A stretch of DNA of 64,000 bases, taken from contig NC_072892.1 of the NCBI RefSeq assembly GCF_027943255.1, positions 31,581,792 through 31,645,791 of the forward strand, written 5' to 3'. Both the position numbers and the translations under genes were made by a program. Every line of letters starts with the position of its first letter. Position 1 is the stretch's first letter. Source of the stretch: Anastrepha obliqua. Its lineage: Eukaryota; Arthropoda; Insecta; Diptera; Tephritidae. Shown here one piece after another: positions 44,692-56,499 of this stretch. The notes beneath the pieces were generated by a model. That model did not search any database and was not told the origin of the DNA. It saw only the letters and a program-made list of their open reading frames with translations.

Positions 44692-45071
44692 CAGGGTGGT
44701 TAAGTTTTAAGGGCCGGTGTTGATTTTGAATAAAATACAACTTTTTTAGGAAATTATTATCACTTCTCTTTATTTTGATAATATTGGTATGGTTCAATTA
44801 CGTATGAAACAAAATATCGGCCAAATGGCCGTCGCGGCCTGGGCGGCACACCTCCATCCGATGGTCCAAATTTTCGATGACGCTGAGGGATAATTGAGGT
44901 TCTATGCCGTTAATGTGCCGAATCATCTCACCCTTTAGCTCTTGAATTGTTGCTGACTTATCGACGTACACCTTTTCTTTCAAATAACCCCAAAGAAAGA
45001 AGTCCAACTGTGTCGTTGACGTTTAGGTGCGGTTCACATTCAACATCGGCACTTGAAATTTAACCACCGTT
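44692..45071 (-). mobile_element. 380-bp deletion derivative of a rosa-type element (copy 2)
   Basis: Same length and same internal junction as 14713-15092. Ends CAGGGTGGTTAAGTTTTAAG and inverted AACGGTGGTTAAATTTCAAG; TA at 44690-44691 and 45072-45073. The minus-strand frame 45007-44798 reads DFFLWGYLKEKVYVDKSATI and ends RDGHLADILFHT. Confidence 0.9.
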
Positions 45072-45439
45072 TACAATTTCGTTTGCAGATGTAATGCAAT
45101 ATGAAAAAGTTTTATACAATTTGGGTATCTAAGAAATTATTTGAAAAATCATATCTAAAAAAAGATACAAAAAATTAAAAATATTTTTAAAAAGTCCCAT
45201 ACGGTTGCGTGCTGAAGCAAAGTTGGTCAGTCCCACCATCACTCCATTACAGATGATTTATTCACAGCGACCATATTTTCCAGCTATTTCCATTTTACTT
45301 GTTCAGTCTACGGGATAGCCTTACGGAATATTTCTAATTTAAGAGAGTGAATAAACTTAATTAATGGTAAAGTGCATGTATCAGCTCGTATGCAAAATAT
45401 GGTCAGATGAAAGCTGCCTGCTGATTAGAATTTAAGTGG
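45072..45439. other. non-coding spacer
   Basis: No gene or element recognised. Confidence 0.4.
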
Positions 45440-46305
45440 GCACTGCCCAATCCATAAGGAGGGGGATTCTGCAATCCATGCCAATTACCACGAGATTAGT
45501 CTTCTAAGTATTGCATAATAAAAAAAATAAAGCTCTATCGAGCGTATTTTGTGAACGGCTGAGGCCTACCATCAACCAACTGATTGAACTGATTGGACCT
45601 TATCAGTGTGGCTTTAGACCTGGAAAGTCTACCATCGACCAAATATTCACAATATGCCAAATCTTGGCAAATACCCATGAAAGGAGAATCGACACACACC
45701 ATCTTTTCGTCGATTTCAAAGCTGCATTCGAGAGCACGGAAAGGAATTGCCTGTATGCCGCTATGTCTGAATTTGGTATCCCCGCAAAACTAATACGGCT
45801 AGGCAAAATTGCGTTGCTGAATACCCGCAGAATTGGGCAGGACCTCTCCGAGCCGTTTGATGCCAAACGAGGTTTCAGACAGAGTGACTCGCTGTCGTGT
45901 GACTTTTTTAAGTTGATGCTGGAAGAGATCGTGCGAGCTGCAGAACTTAATCGCTCATACACAATTTTTTATAAGAGCGTATGGCGAAATCCGATGCTTT
46001 TGTGTAGCTTTCATGACAATAAGTTTCCGCTGAGTGGGTTGTCAGCCCTACGTCAGTGGAGCTGGAGTTCAGCCAAGTGGTTATAGGGTTATACCGCCCA
46101 TATTCGCGGTAAGCCAGAGTATTCAACACTAGAGCAAGAGGAAGGCCGAGAACAAGATGGACCAACGAACTAGAAGACGACATCAAGAAACTTAGGATAA
46201 CGAACTGGAAAAAAGTCGCAAGAGTTCGAGACGTATGGAGGTTCCACGAGCAGCAGGCCAAAGCTCACAAAGAGCTGTAGACCCAAAAGATGATGATGAT
46301 GGCGA
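45440..46305 (+). mobile_element. RTE-like non-LTR element, two joined parts
   Basis: 45511-45955 encodes fingers and palm of an RTE-type reverse transcriptase: LIGPYQCGFRPGKSTIDQIF, THHLFVDFKAAFESTERN, PFDAKRGFRQSDSLSCDFFK (normally GFRQGDxLS). The catalytic YADD part and thumb are missing. 46100-46280 holds the C-terminal end (RGRPRTRWTNELEDDIKKLR, WKKVARVRDVWRFHEQQAKA) with stop and a GATGATGATGATGG 3' tail typical of RTE elements. Confidence 0.75.
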
Positions 46306-47060
46306 AATATGGACAGCGTCGACCTTAACAACGGCGCTGTTAGTTCTTCCTTTTCCAAACTGGATAAAGAGCAAAGGGAATGGATCTGATGGTGAACGAG
46401 GACAAAACAAAGTAACTCCTGTCGTCAAACAAACAGTCGGGGCACTCGCGTATTGGCACCCACGTCATTATTGACAGTTATCATTTTGAGGTTGTAAAAG
46501 GCTTCGGATACTTAGGAACCAACATTAACACGGATAAAAATGTCGGGCTGGAAATCCAAGGTAGAATATCTCTTGCCAACAAATGCTACTTTGGACTAAG
46601 TCGACAATTGAGTAGTATAGTCCTCTCTCGACGAACAAAACTAACAATTTATAAGGCTCTCATCATGCTCGTCCTCTCATATGGCGCAGAAGCGTGGACG
46701 ATAACAACATCCGATGAAGCATTGCTTGGAGTGTGTGAGAGAAAGATTCTGCGTAAGATTTTTGGACCTATACACATTGGCAACGGCGAATATAGCAGGC
46801 GATGGAACAATGAGCTGTATAAGCTTTACGACGAGATAGACATAGCGCAGCGATAAAGATCCAGCGGCTTCGTTGACTGCGTCATGTCCTCCGAATGGAT
46901 ACAAACGCTCTGGCTCTGAAAGTATTCGATGCGGTACCAGCTGCTGGTAGCCGAAGAAAAGGAAGGCCTTCGCTGCGTTGGAAAGATCAGGTGGAGAACT
47001 TGGAGTAGACTTCACTTGGTGTGTCCAACTGGCGTCGGTTAGTACGAGAAAAATGACTAG
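46306..47060 (+). mobile_element. RTE-like thumb and C-terminus, second copy
   Basis: Frames read FGYLGTNINTDKNVGLEI, GRISLANKCYFGLSRQL, SRRTKLTIYKALIMLVLSYG, VCERKILRKIFGPI. After the TAA at about 46854 a shifted frame gives RRKGRPSLRWKDQVENL. It starts right after the tail of the preceding RTE copy, so it is a second insertion or a rearranged part of it. Confidence 0.7.
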
Positions 47061-47544
47061 CCAAATCTAACCAAAGTAGAATTATGCAAAATCTATATGT
47101 CAAATCTATAAGTTACTGCATAGACGTATACTTCTAGCAATTGGTTCATTGTAGCCAAAATTAATTCTATGCCATAATTAATTCGTCAAGCAAACTATTA
47201 TGCCTCTATTCACGCGTTGAAGTATTGAAATACAAAAAACTGCATAGCACCTCACAGCCATTTTTTTCGTATTGCGAATGGTATTTACAGTTAACTTTAA
47301 AAGAGAATATAGCTATGGCTACTGTGGCCTGAAGTTAGACTGAGAGATGGTCAAATACTGTATATGTATACATTGAAACCTCTTAGGCGGACGCTCAAGA
47401 GAGGTGTCCACTCAAAAGTGGGTAACTTCTGCCGCTATATAAGATTTACCGTAGAAAAAATGTCCGCTCAAGGTAGATGTTCGGCTAATAGAGGTCTCCG
47501 CACAAGGAGAGTGAATAACGGACTCATGCGCGTGCTACCAAGCG
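47061..47544. repeat. repeated GTCCGCTCAA motif, Tigger/pogo-like end remnant
   Basis: At 47366-47512, CCTCTTAGGCGGACGCTCAA, GAGGTGTCCACTCAAAAGTG, AATGTCCGCTCAAGG and GAGGTCTCCGCACAAGGAGA are diverged repeats of one unit. A related pair lies at 55893-55950 (GCGGACA...GTGTCCGTTTTAAGGAGAG). Such units occur at pogo/Tigger ends; no transposase is attached. Confidence 0.35.
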
Positions 47545-47800
47545 TTGGAGGACCACAAGGAGGTAGAAGAAAAACGCTTTGGCTACTTCAATTTTATAAG
47601 TATACGCCGAATAGTAAGGATTCCACACTAGGCAAGAATATTCAAAGTGACTCCTTACTAATGAATTGTAAAGAGACTTTAATGTACAGGGATCACAGAA
47701 TTCATTTGAATTTCTTCTGATGATTACCAGCATAGAAAAAGCTTTGGAAACAAGAAAGTCGACATGTTTGATGAAGGTTAGTTAAATTTGTGCCAGTGCG
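47545..47800 (-). mobile_element. CR1/Jockey-like reverse transcriptase thumb fragment
   Basis: Minus-strand frame RRNSNEFCDPCTLKSLYNSL then FEYSCLVWNPYYSAYTYKIE matches the thumb of CR1/Jockey reverse transcriptases, possibly from the family at 37440-40145. No ends visible. Confidence 0.65.
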
Positions 47801-48164
47801 ACTTAATATAACATTTCTCTTGGAATATTTATGGTAAGTGATTTGTGGTATCCCATTCCATGCATTGATAGCAAAGTCACCAAATGAAAAGGATATCTTT
47901 TTTACTTATTACAACATATTTTTTCATCCGCAGTATTTTTTAAAACTCTATAACTAACAAATAAAGAAGGCGATGCCATTTTTAGTAAAATTAAATTTTT
48001 TACAATTTTTCAAAACTCAAGTGAAACTTTCAAATTAAAAAAAAAAATTAGAGTTGTTTTGGGTATGCAGTTTTAGTTTAAGTTTAAGTTTCAAATTGCT
48101 AAAAATACCTATAATTTTTGGCAATTATTTTTTTCTGACAGTGCGAGGCTTTTTCTTGCATATA
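47801..48164. other. non-coding spacer
   Basis: AT-rich, no gene. TTTAAGTTTAAGTTT simple repeat near 48072-48092. Confidence 0.4.
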
Positions 48165-49442
48165 AAGGGTGGTTATATTTCAAGGGCCGATATTGAATGT
48201 AAAGTTTTTTCTGGATTTCATTTAGCATTTTTCAATTTCAGACTAATTCAATTTAAACCATGGAAAAATACACAATCGAGCAATGCATTAAAGTTATTCA
48301 GGCTTATTATGAAAACGGGCGTTCAAATCAAAATGCATATCGCGCACTTCGTGATTTTTTCGGTCAATTTAATCGTCCAAATGTGCGTACAATCGGAAAA
48401 ATTGTGCAAAAGTTTGAGCAAACCGGGTCCGTAGCAGATGTGTAAACACCAGCGCATGCTCGTACAGCTCGTACTGTAGAAAATATTGCTGCTGTTCGCG
48501 ATAGTGTGGTTGAAGAGCCGTACACCTCAACTCGCCATCGAGCCCACCAATTACACCTCTCACGCTCGTCGTTGATGAACATTATGCATAAAGACTTGCA
48601 TTTACACGCTTACAAGGTGCAATTGACTCAAGAACTAAAGCCTCTTGACCATTTCAAACGTCGTCAATGGTCAGAATGGTGGCAGGAAATGGCAACAGTG
48701 AATGACCAATTTTCGAAGAAAATCATCTTCAGTGATGAGGCACATTTTCACTTCAGTGGATTCGTCGATAAGCAGAATTGCCGCATTTGGGCGAATGATA
48801 ATCCAAGAGTGATTGCCGAAAAACCAATGCACCCACAAAGAGTGACTGTTTGGTGCGGTTTATGGGCCGGCGGCATCATTGGGCCGTATTTTTTCCAAAA
48901 TGAGGCCGGTCAGGCAGTTACTGTGAATGGTGTTCGCTATCGTGAGATGATAACGAACTTTTTATGGCCCGAATTGGAAGATATGAATGTAAACGATATG
49001 TGGTTTCAACAGGATGGTGCCACTTGTCTCACAACTAACGAAACAATGGCTCTTTTGCGCGAAAAATTTGATGGCCGAATAATCTCAAATCGCAGCTATG
49101 TCAATTGGCCGGCAGGATCATGTGATTTGACACCGTTGGACTTCTTTCTTTGGGGTTATTTGAAAAAAAGGTGTACGTCGATAAGCCAGCAATAATTCAA
49201 GAGCTAAAGAGTGAGATAATTCGGCACATTAACGGCATAGAACCTCAATTATGCCTCATCGTCAACGAAAATTTGGACCATCGGATGGAGATGGCCTCGG
49301 CGGCCATTTGGTCGATATTTTATTTTATACGTAATTGAGCTGTACCAATATTATCATAATAAAGAGAAACGATAATAATTTCTTAAAAAAATTGTATTTT
49401 ATTTAAAATCAACACCAGCCCTTAAAACTTAGCCACCCTTTA
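48165..49442 (+). mobile_element. full-length rosa-type element, AAGGGTGGTT subfamily
   Basis: Ends AAGGGTGGTTATATTTCAAG and inverted AAGGGTGGCTAAGTTTTAAG, TA at 48163-48164 and 49443-49444. At 1278 bp it is the longest member here and the parental type of the 380-bp derivatives. Confidence 0.9.
48260..49338 (+). pseudogene. rosa-type transposase, one stop and two frameshifts
   Basis: Start MEKYTIEQCIKVIQAYYE; first helix-turn-helix to TGSVADV, then TAA at 48443-48445. The same frame continues (RHRAHQLHLSRSSLMNIMH, LTQELKPLDHFKRRQWSEWW) to FSDEAHFHFSGFVDKQNCRI (first aspartate), TVWCGLWAGGIIGPYFF, MWFQQDGATCLTTNET (second) and WPAGSCDLTPLDFFLWGYL (third). A missing A in an A-run near 49167 shifts to KVYVDKPAIIQELKSEIIRH; another indel near 49290 destroys the terminal GHLADILFHT. 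All catalytic residues present. Confidence 0.85.
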
Positions 49443-49444
49443 GA

Positions 49445-50658
49445 AAAATTCTAGTATCTACTTTTAATGGAGGGAGAAAATACGTGACCCTTTCTGCACA
49501 TTGCAAAAACTCAACGGTAGTTTGTAGTCCCTTAAAATTTACGCTGCAGACCCAGAATTTTTTTTAAATTACCGTTAAAAAGTTTAAAGTTTAAATGAAA
49601 TTTAGGAAAATTTTGAAATATTTTGTGCAACGTCTGAAACATTCCGTTATATGGTTTTTGCTGTAGTATAAAAAAATAGTGATGTGTTTATAATTTTGTA
49701 ACGGAGTGTATATGGGAAAAAATCGTAGGTGCAAGAGTTAATAAAGCAAGTTATTTGTCTATGTCTTTATCCGTTACATACTCGTACAACCGTTATGTGA
49801 ACAAAATTATAATAAAAAGGTATTAGCTAAGGCGCTGGTTTTCATTTTCCTAAACATGAGATGTGGCATCTAATGACTCGGCAGTAGTTCCAACACAAAT
49901 GTTCCAGTTAGAAGCTTATTCCCAAAAGTGGAAAAGAGTTATGCATGCAGTTGGTATTTATTTATGTACGCGTGTATGTGAGGTATGAATGATATACCAT
50001 AAAATTATATGTTTAGTCAGCCGGCTGCTAATGACAAATTATCAGATATGCCTTTTAGCTATTTGAGTGGATATTAACTGTGCGTGCATTCACTTGTAAT
50101 TCCGCATTTGCTATACGTGTATATATGTTTGGTTATGTGTATGTGTATATGTATATATGTAGATATGTAGATATATATATAAGTACATATATATGGGTAT
50201 TTGTCTGAATGTGCAATTGGTAATATTTAAGAGCACTTTTGTACATCTGTGTGTGCATCATATCTGGTGGATACGTTTGGGAATCTCATTGCAATTTTCA
50301 TTAAATAAATATACAATCTTGAAAATTTTCTAAAATAATAAAGGTTTTTCCTTCAGTCTCGCCTCACACAATTTGGATGTCTTTTAGCGCTGCAGTGCAT
50401 AAAACAACATTTTGATGAAATTTAACAATTCATAGTTACATAAACAGTTTCAGCAAATTAAATTTAAAAATCTCTTTTTGATATGCATTTTTTTCGAGCC
50501 CAAAAAAATATTTATTTTCTGTTAATTTAAAATGCAATTTCAATTTTATGGAATTTACCATAATATAATTCCAAGCGGACCAAAAGATAAACTTGAATAA
50601 ATGCATTTATCCGCACTACCCCTTCACTTTTATGCACTGAATTCTTTTCGAAGATATA
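49445..50658. other. non-coding stretch with TATG microsatellite
   Basis: 50110-50205 is a TATG/TATA repeat tract. No supported gene. Confidence 0.45.
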
Positions 50659-51543
50659 CTTCTGCTCAAATATGAACGAGACGTTATCAATAAAACGGTC
50701 CGCGGATGACATATGGCAAAAATAAATTTTTTTTTCTGGTAGCACTGTTATAAGCTTACATGGGAAATTTCAGCGTGATATGTCACATAGTTTGTTTTCT
50801 GTGCTACTGTAAACAAGTCAAGCTCGAGTGTAATCTTCGAATTTAACGATGGAAATTCAAGTTGAACAAAGAATTTGTTTGAAATTTTATTATTCCAACA
50901 AAATTTCGGCTTCAGACGCCTTAAAAATGTTGCTGACAACCTATGGGGACTCTGCTCTATCGCGTGCACCTGTTTTCCAGTGGTACAAATCGTTCAAAGA
51001 GGGCCCTACATCGGTTGAAAACTTCCCTCATGAACGTCGTCCAGCAACATCAGTAAACGACGAAAACATCGGAAAAGTAAAGGAAATTGTGCTTGAAAAT
51101 CGCACAAATCGCAAAATCGGTTAACGCTGAATATTATTTAGACGTTTTAAAGCGTTTGCGCGAGAACATTCGCCTTAAAAGGAAGGAATTGTGGGACAAC
51201 TAGTCATGGTTCTTGCATCACGATAATGCACCAGCTCACACATCACGTCTTGTTCACGAATATTTGAACAAAAATAATGTTAATATCGTTCCGCAAGCAC
51301 CGTATTCGCCTGATATGGCTCTATGTGACTTTTCCCTGTTGAAATCAAAAAAGAGAATTCGAAGAACACACTCGAGCTTGACTTGTTTACAGTAGCACAG
51401 AAAACAAACTATGTGACATATCACGCTGAAATTTGCCATGTAAGCTTATAACAGTGCTACCAAAAAACAAAAAATTTATTTTTGCCATATGTCATCCGCG
51501 GACCGTTTTATTGATAACGTCTCGTTTATATTTGAGCAGAAGG
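50659..51543 (+). mobile_element. mariner with ~185-bp inverted repeats (fold-back-like)
   Basis: 50659-50842 and 51357-51543 are inverted copies with only a handful of differences, including a few in a T-run; TA at 50657-50658 and 51544-51545. The left arm ends six bases before the ATG at 50849. The transposase reads MEIQVEQRICLKFYYSNK, FQWYKSFKEG, then a deletion after ENRTN near 51115 joins NAEYYLDVLKRLRENI and HHDNAPAHTSRLV (second aspartate) with YSPDMALCDFSLL (third). The last ~40 codons are replaced by the right arm, which is an inverted 5' leader. First aspartate region deleted. Confidence 0.85.
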
Positions 51544-51617
51544 TAGTTCATCCTTTTACAAACGCCGTATAATTTCAAGTTTCAGAAATGGTGTTTTTGA
51601 CACCCAAGTTTCTTTAA

Positions 51618-53030
51618 GAGGGGAAACCTGTTTAGATCGATCAAAAAATCGATTTTTTTATTGCATAAATCGTTAGTATAAATACTCAAGAATATGTGTA
51701 AAAATTTTTAAACGAAATTCGCATTATTCCCGATTCTATGAGCACTTAAGTGACTGCCCGTCGGTTCCGCACCGTAGCGCGCATTAGTTATAACGACGTT
51801 TTTTCTCGAAACCACTTTTTTCAACTGATGGAAATTCTAGAGTTGACTGAGCTGATCAAATTGCAGGGCAATATGAGTTGGATCGGAAGTCTAATAAATT
51901 GTGGAAAAAAGTTTTTACCGATTGTTAATGATGTCAGTAGGCAATTGTTGGGTAATCAGTTCGCAACTTTCACGGAAACAAAAACCAATTATAGACTTTA
52001 TGATAGAGCTGGCGGAACGCATGATTTCTGAAGGAAAGAGCAGCTGTTCAATGCAGTGACACGTCAGGAAGAAAAAGGAAGCTAGCCGCAGGTCACTTAC
52101 CCATTCCAATTCCATTTCCAAATTGAAGACGTTGCACAGGCTGTGCAGAACAAAAAAAAGAAAAGAGAACAAAAACGATTTGCGAAGAATGTCAGATTCC
52201 TCTCTGCAAAGATTGCTTCGCTTCGTACCATAAATAAAGACCAAACTTTTTATGTTAAATATATTGCTTTTGTATTATTTTCTATTATTTTCTTTACCCA
52301 AACAATTAATTGAATTTCAAATAAAATTAGTTTCATATAAAACCAAAGTGCAATTATATATGAGGTACCGGATCATAAACTACTAATCGGGACATATATG
52401 TCCCAGCTCCTCCCCCCACCCCTTTTTTGCCGATTCAAATCCTGAAGTGGTGGAATGCTTTTATTTTTTCTATTGTAACGATTGAACACGTAAAACAAGT
52501 TCCCTTTACCTCAACGGCTTTTCGGATCGAAAGGGTTAAAAAGTTATCGACCAATCGTTCTAAAATTTTTCGGGATTTTTTCTTTATTCAATTCTAATCT
52601 ATATAAACCTAATTCTGGGATTATATTATTATTTAAAATATGGTTTTTAAGCAAAATAGATGAGAAAATATGGTATAAAAAAACTACTTTGTGTTCAAGA
52701 GCCTCAAAAAGCATGCAATTTTCAATATTTTTTTACCACAATTAGGCTCATATTCTTAGGAAATATGTTGTTAACAAAAACAAATTGCTGTTGATTTCAG
52801 AGAAAAATTGCAACTTCTGGAATTCCCACGAGCAAGACACTCGGATGGCGATCGACCATGGACAGCACGCCACTATCACCCGCGGAAATAGCTTTAAAAA
52901 AATTTAAAAGTGTACCTAAAAATATAAATAAAATATCCTCTAAACTTAAACAGTTTCTGATTATTCCTTCTTTGTTCAAAAAGTTCTGGAAAAAAATCAA
53001 AATGTTGGCCTCCTAAGCCGGTTTCCCCCC
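51618..53030 (+). mobile_element. piggyBac-like element with transposase remnant
   Basis: Ends GAGGGGAAACCTG and inverted GGGGGGAAACCGG with TTAA at 51614-51617 and 53031-53034. 51750-52031 resembles the early piggyBac domain (SRNHFFQLMEILELTELIKL; KKFLPIVNDVSRQLLG) but the catalytic domain is missing. 52120-52235 encodes the Cys-rich C-terminus across one frameshift: TGCAEQKK then RTKTICEECQIPLCKDCFAS YHK. A perfect GGGACATATATGTCCC palindrome is at 52389-52404. Direct evidence ties G-rich TTAA elements here to piggyBac. Confidence 0.75.
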
Positions 53031-53034
53031 TTAA

Positions 53035-53601
53035 AAGCGTGTAAAACAGAAACGACAAATGATTTTTCATTTTTGTTTTGGGTATTTTATTTTTTGATCC
53101 CTTGTTACAAAATAAGAATTTAATTTTAGTCACACAAACATCGAGTTCAAAAAGTTATAAGCCTTGCAAAAATGTTCTTCTAAAAACCGGTATGTCGGCT
53201 TGATTTCAGACCCTTGTGAGTCACGGTGACAGGGATCTCGGGACTCTCAGGGGTCCAAAATCAAAAAGACAAAAGATTCTTGTTCAGTATGAATGTCGGT
53301 ATCGTACGAATTACGATCTTTAAAACAAAAATAAAATTGGACATAATGGCGGACGTTCAAAAGTGAAAAACCGTTTTTTGACCCTTTTTTTGACCATTTA
53401 AGTCCGAAAAAAATACTAAATTTTTTTTTCCAAATAATCGTATTCCGCACGATAACAACATGAATTGTACGTCATTTAAATTTTATTTCATCAAAATCGG
53501 TTCAGTAGAACTGTCCTTATAAGTATGTAGAAATTTGTTAATTTTGTTCAGACGGATCATTCAAATACCTACAGGACATTTTCGGGATCCCGGCGAAACA
53601 G
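53035..53601. other. non-coding stretch
   Basis: No gene. From 53515 to 53597 it carries the first copy of an ~80-bp direct repeat (CCTTATAAGTATGTAGAA ... ACATTTTCGGGATC) whose partner is at 54089-54154. Confidence 0.45.
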
Positions 53602-54030
53602 AAGGTAAGTAGGTAAGATGGCAAGAGTACCCCAGGTACACTACAAGTAGCACTTACGTGCCGTTTTGATACCATAATTGTGGATTACTACCTGTGAAAA
53701 GATTTAGGGAAGAGAAAATCCGTCTACAGCCATCCAGTGCTGTTGATGTAGTGGAGGAGAGAAAATGGATCTAGGTTGGGGAATTTCTTCAAGTCATCTC
53801 TAAAGGAGATAAGGGAAATGTTTCCTGTCCGTTCGAGACGTTTGAGTTCCTCCTTACAGGAGTTCACCGGAAGAGAGCTGCAATACGGCGACGACAGGGC
53901 CTTGATCACAGCTCGATAATCGGAAAAAATATTAATGTCTCCCTCCCAACAGCAAACCCTAAGCTTTTTGCATACTTGCAGGATCGCGAAAATCTCTGCT
54001 TCAAAAACGCTGCTTGTTTCCAGCAGTTTA
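53602..54030 (-). mobile_element. R1/I-like retroposon 3' part, second copy
   Basis: Closely similar to 29785-30300: CTTACCTACTTACC end, GCACGTAAGTGCTACTTGTA, GGTGTACCTGGGGTACTCTT on the minus strand. The RNase H core reads FEAEIFAILQVCKKL and INIFSDYRAVIKAL. A deletion near 53795 removes the part that follows in the other copy, and the frame 54197-53724 continues upstream into non-element sequence. Confidence 0.7.
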
Positions 54031-55189
54031 AAGGGAAAAACAGAAAAAAATCCCGAAATTTTCGGGATTAGCCAAATTGTCAGGATATGCCTTATAAGTA
54101 TGTAGAACTTTTGTTCAAATCCGTAGGGGACATTTTCAGGATCTCGGGAAAACAAAATAAAATCTCGAAATTTTCGGAAAAACCCGAAAAGTGGCATTCC
54201 TTATGAGTATGATTCATTGATATTTGTCAGAAATTTTTAGCGCTCAAATTCAGAAATTTGTTAGCGTTTATCAAGCGCGGCATTCAAATACGAAAAAAAT
54301 ACAACGTACGAAATCTTGTTACATAATTATCTGACTCACGTACATATATATGTGCTCGATTATCAGTTCGTTTATTTGTATTGTATTTATTGCAATAGTA
54401 GCAAAATGTACGCAATTATTATTTATGACAACATTTCTATAGATTTCCCGCAATTATGCAACTATTACAGACTACACTATTTTCCCATTTAATGTGATAA
54501 ATTACTTTTATATTAGATTGCTTTACATTTATTACACTGGCCAACAGTGGGGCTTTTGGAGGAAGGCGCTATAGCGGGTGATTTCGCTTTTATATTTAAG
54601 TACGAAATTACAAATATTTTAGCTGGAGTAGATGGCAAAGCTTGCGGTATTAGTCATTAAAATTTCAGCCTACCTCGACTGTCTCTGCGATCAATTTTGT
54701 GAGACTTTTTTAGAGTAATCGGCGAATTTTGGCTCACGAATCGTAAATTATTACTGGGTAAAGATTCATGTCATATGACCTCATCGGCTAGTACACAAGT
54801 TTTTTAAAAATTTTTCAGTCCCCAGAATTTGTCGGAAATTACCGAGGGCATGTGCAGATTTAAATTTGTTTTTCAATTTTTCTGGTGCTGATTTTACATG
54901 GCCGGATGGCATTTCAGTCAACCATCTTAAATCGTTTTTTTCTTAGTAGTTACTAAACTATTGTTCATTGGTTTCAAAGACAAATAAACAAATAAATAGA
55001 CGGCATCACATAATATTATGGTACATGTAGCCTTCTGAAAAAGTTCGAACCTTTTATATGTCTGACATGCAATGCATTTTCTAGGTATGTCAGTGGTTGA
55101 TAAGCCAACTTTGTTGTAAAACTGGATTTAATTCTAAACTAAAGATGAAGAAAAAGATATAACTGTGAACAGAAGGATCTCGCGACTTT
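54031..55189. other. non-coding stretch
   Basis: 54089-54154 is the second copy of the direct repeat noted at 53515. The rest is AT-rich with no gene signal. Confidence 0.45.
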
Positions 55190-55560
55190 GCACATTTGTA
55201 CACTAAGTCAGCGCTCACTGAAATGACGTGATGTTTATCTTTCCAGGAGCAGACCACTACAGGCGTCCCATCGTTTCATGTTTATCAATGTCGACGATTG
55301 CTTGAGATGGTAGGTGGGTCATAACGTCCTGCCGATTTTACATTTCTTCTGGTCTCTCCGTCTATAATCTTCGATTCGAAGGTATTTTAGGGAAATTGCA
55401 TTCTTGACTGCACCTAATGGTGTGAATACCGTTACTGCAAGATCTCCCTCTTGACAGTTCATCTGCTTTTTCGTTACCTTCAATGGTCCGGTGTCCCAGG
55501 ACCCAGTTTGTCCCTTGATATTTGGTATCTTTTGATATCTGGCACATTAATAAGTAAAGA
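55190..55560 (-). mobile_element. R1/I-like retroposon fragment
   Basis: Minus-strand frame NWVLGHRTIEGNEKADELSR is the last RNase H motif. Further on, GTGGTCTGCTCCTGGAAAGA and GTGCAAAGTCGCGAGATCCT match 18702-18785, so it belongs to the same family as 17296-19295. Both ends truncated. Confidence 0.7.
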
Positions 55561-56499
55561 AAAATACAAAACCTTAATATGCCTAGAGCTATGCTTCCAT
55601 TCCGGGTGAATTTTTGTATCCCGAATACATTTTGCTTATTATCTACTTAAATGTGTATTATGTCATGACCATAAATGAAGTACGTAGCCAGTCGTTGTTA
55701 CTTTTCATTTCACACACGGCCAGCTGAACTTGGTTTTCTCGCATATTGGCTCTCGAGGACTCAAAAAGCTTCCTGTGCATGTGCAGTACATACTAGAAAT
55801 CCTTAAAAAAGCTTTAGTTTTTTTTTCTTTTGAGCGAACAACCCTCCCATAACACCTTAACATTCTCATAACATATTATTAACTTTCTTTACACTTTTTT
55901 CCATAAGCGGACAAAATTGTCAGTCCCTTAAGTGTCCGTTTTAAGGAGAGTACTCTGCACTTCAATTGTGATACTCAAGGCACTTTCATTAAGTTATTCT
56001 TACTATGACTGAAATGTACCTTCTATACCTCATATAATGCATCTTCTTCTGCCAGCACTACAGCTTTCAGAAAAACTAAATTTATTACCAGTTAAGCTAA
56101 TTGTAAATATAAAGGAAAATTTTCAACTACCCAACAACCAAGGCGCATTCATTAAAGGTGGCGACACTAGACCAACAACACACTTCTGTACATTTGATTG
56201 TCAAAGCAAAGTATTGAGAAACAAGAAAACAAATAATGAATTCGCCTTATTTCATTCTGAGCTGACAGCCACATGGATACGGCGAAAGAAAAAAAACAAC
56301 TCAGCTGATTTACCAACACCACCTTTACCAACTCCACAGCCGCTTAGTTCACAAGTGTTCACAAAATTTTTAAAATTCTCTAATTCCATCCCGCCCTATA
56401 ATTCCTAATTAACTTAAAACCTTTAGAAAAACCCTTTAAACCTTTAAAACCTTTAGAAGCCTTTGGCCAGATATAAGTCTGGGTCGTTCCTGTTACATA
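55561..56499. other. spacer; unclassified ORF at 56037-56408
   Basis: 55893-55950 repeats the GCGGACA/GTGTCCG motif seen at 47366-47512. The plus-strand frame at 56037-56408 (123 codons, FALFHSELTATWIRRKKKNN then a proline-rich stretch) has no recognised domain, no stronger start context and no neighbours that support it; I do not call it a gene. Confidence 0.35.

Noticed and set aside
56037..56408. A 123-codon plus-strand frame with a proline-rich C-terminus
   Set aside because: No domain recognised and it lies among TE debris; kept only as an unclassified open frame within a spacer entry.
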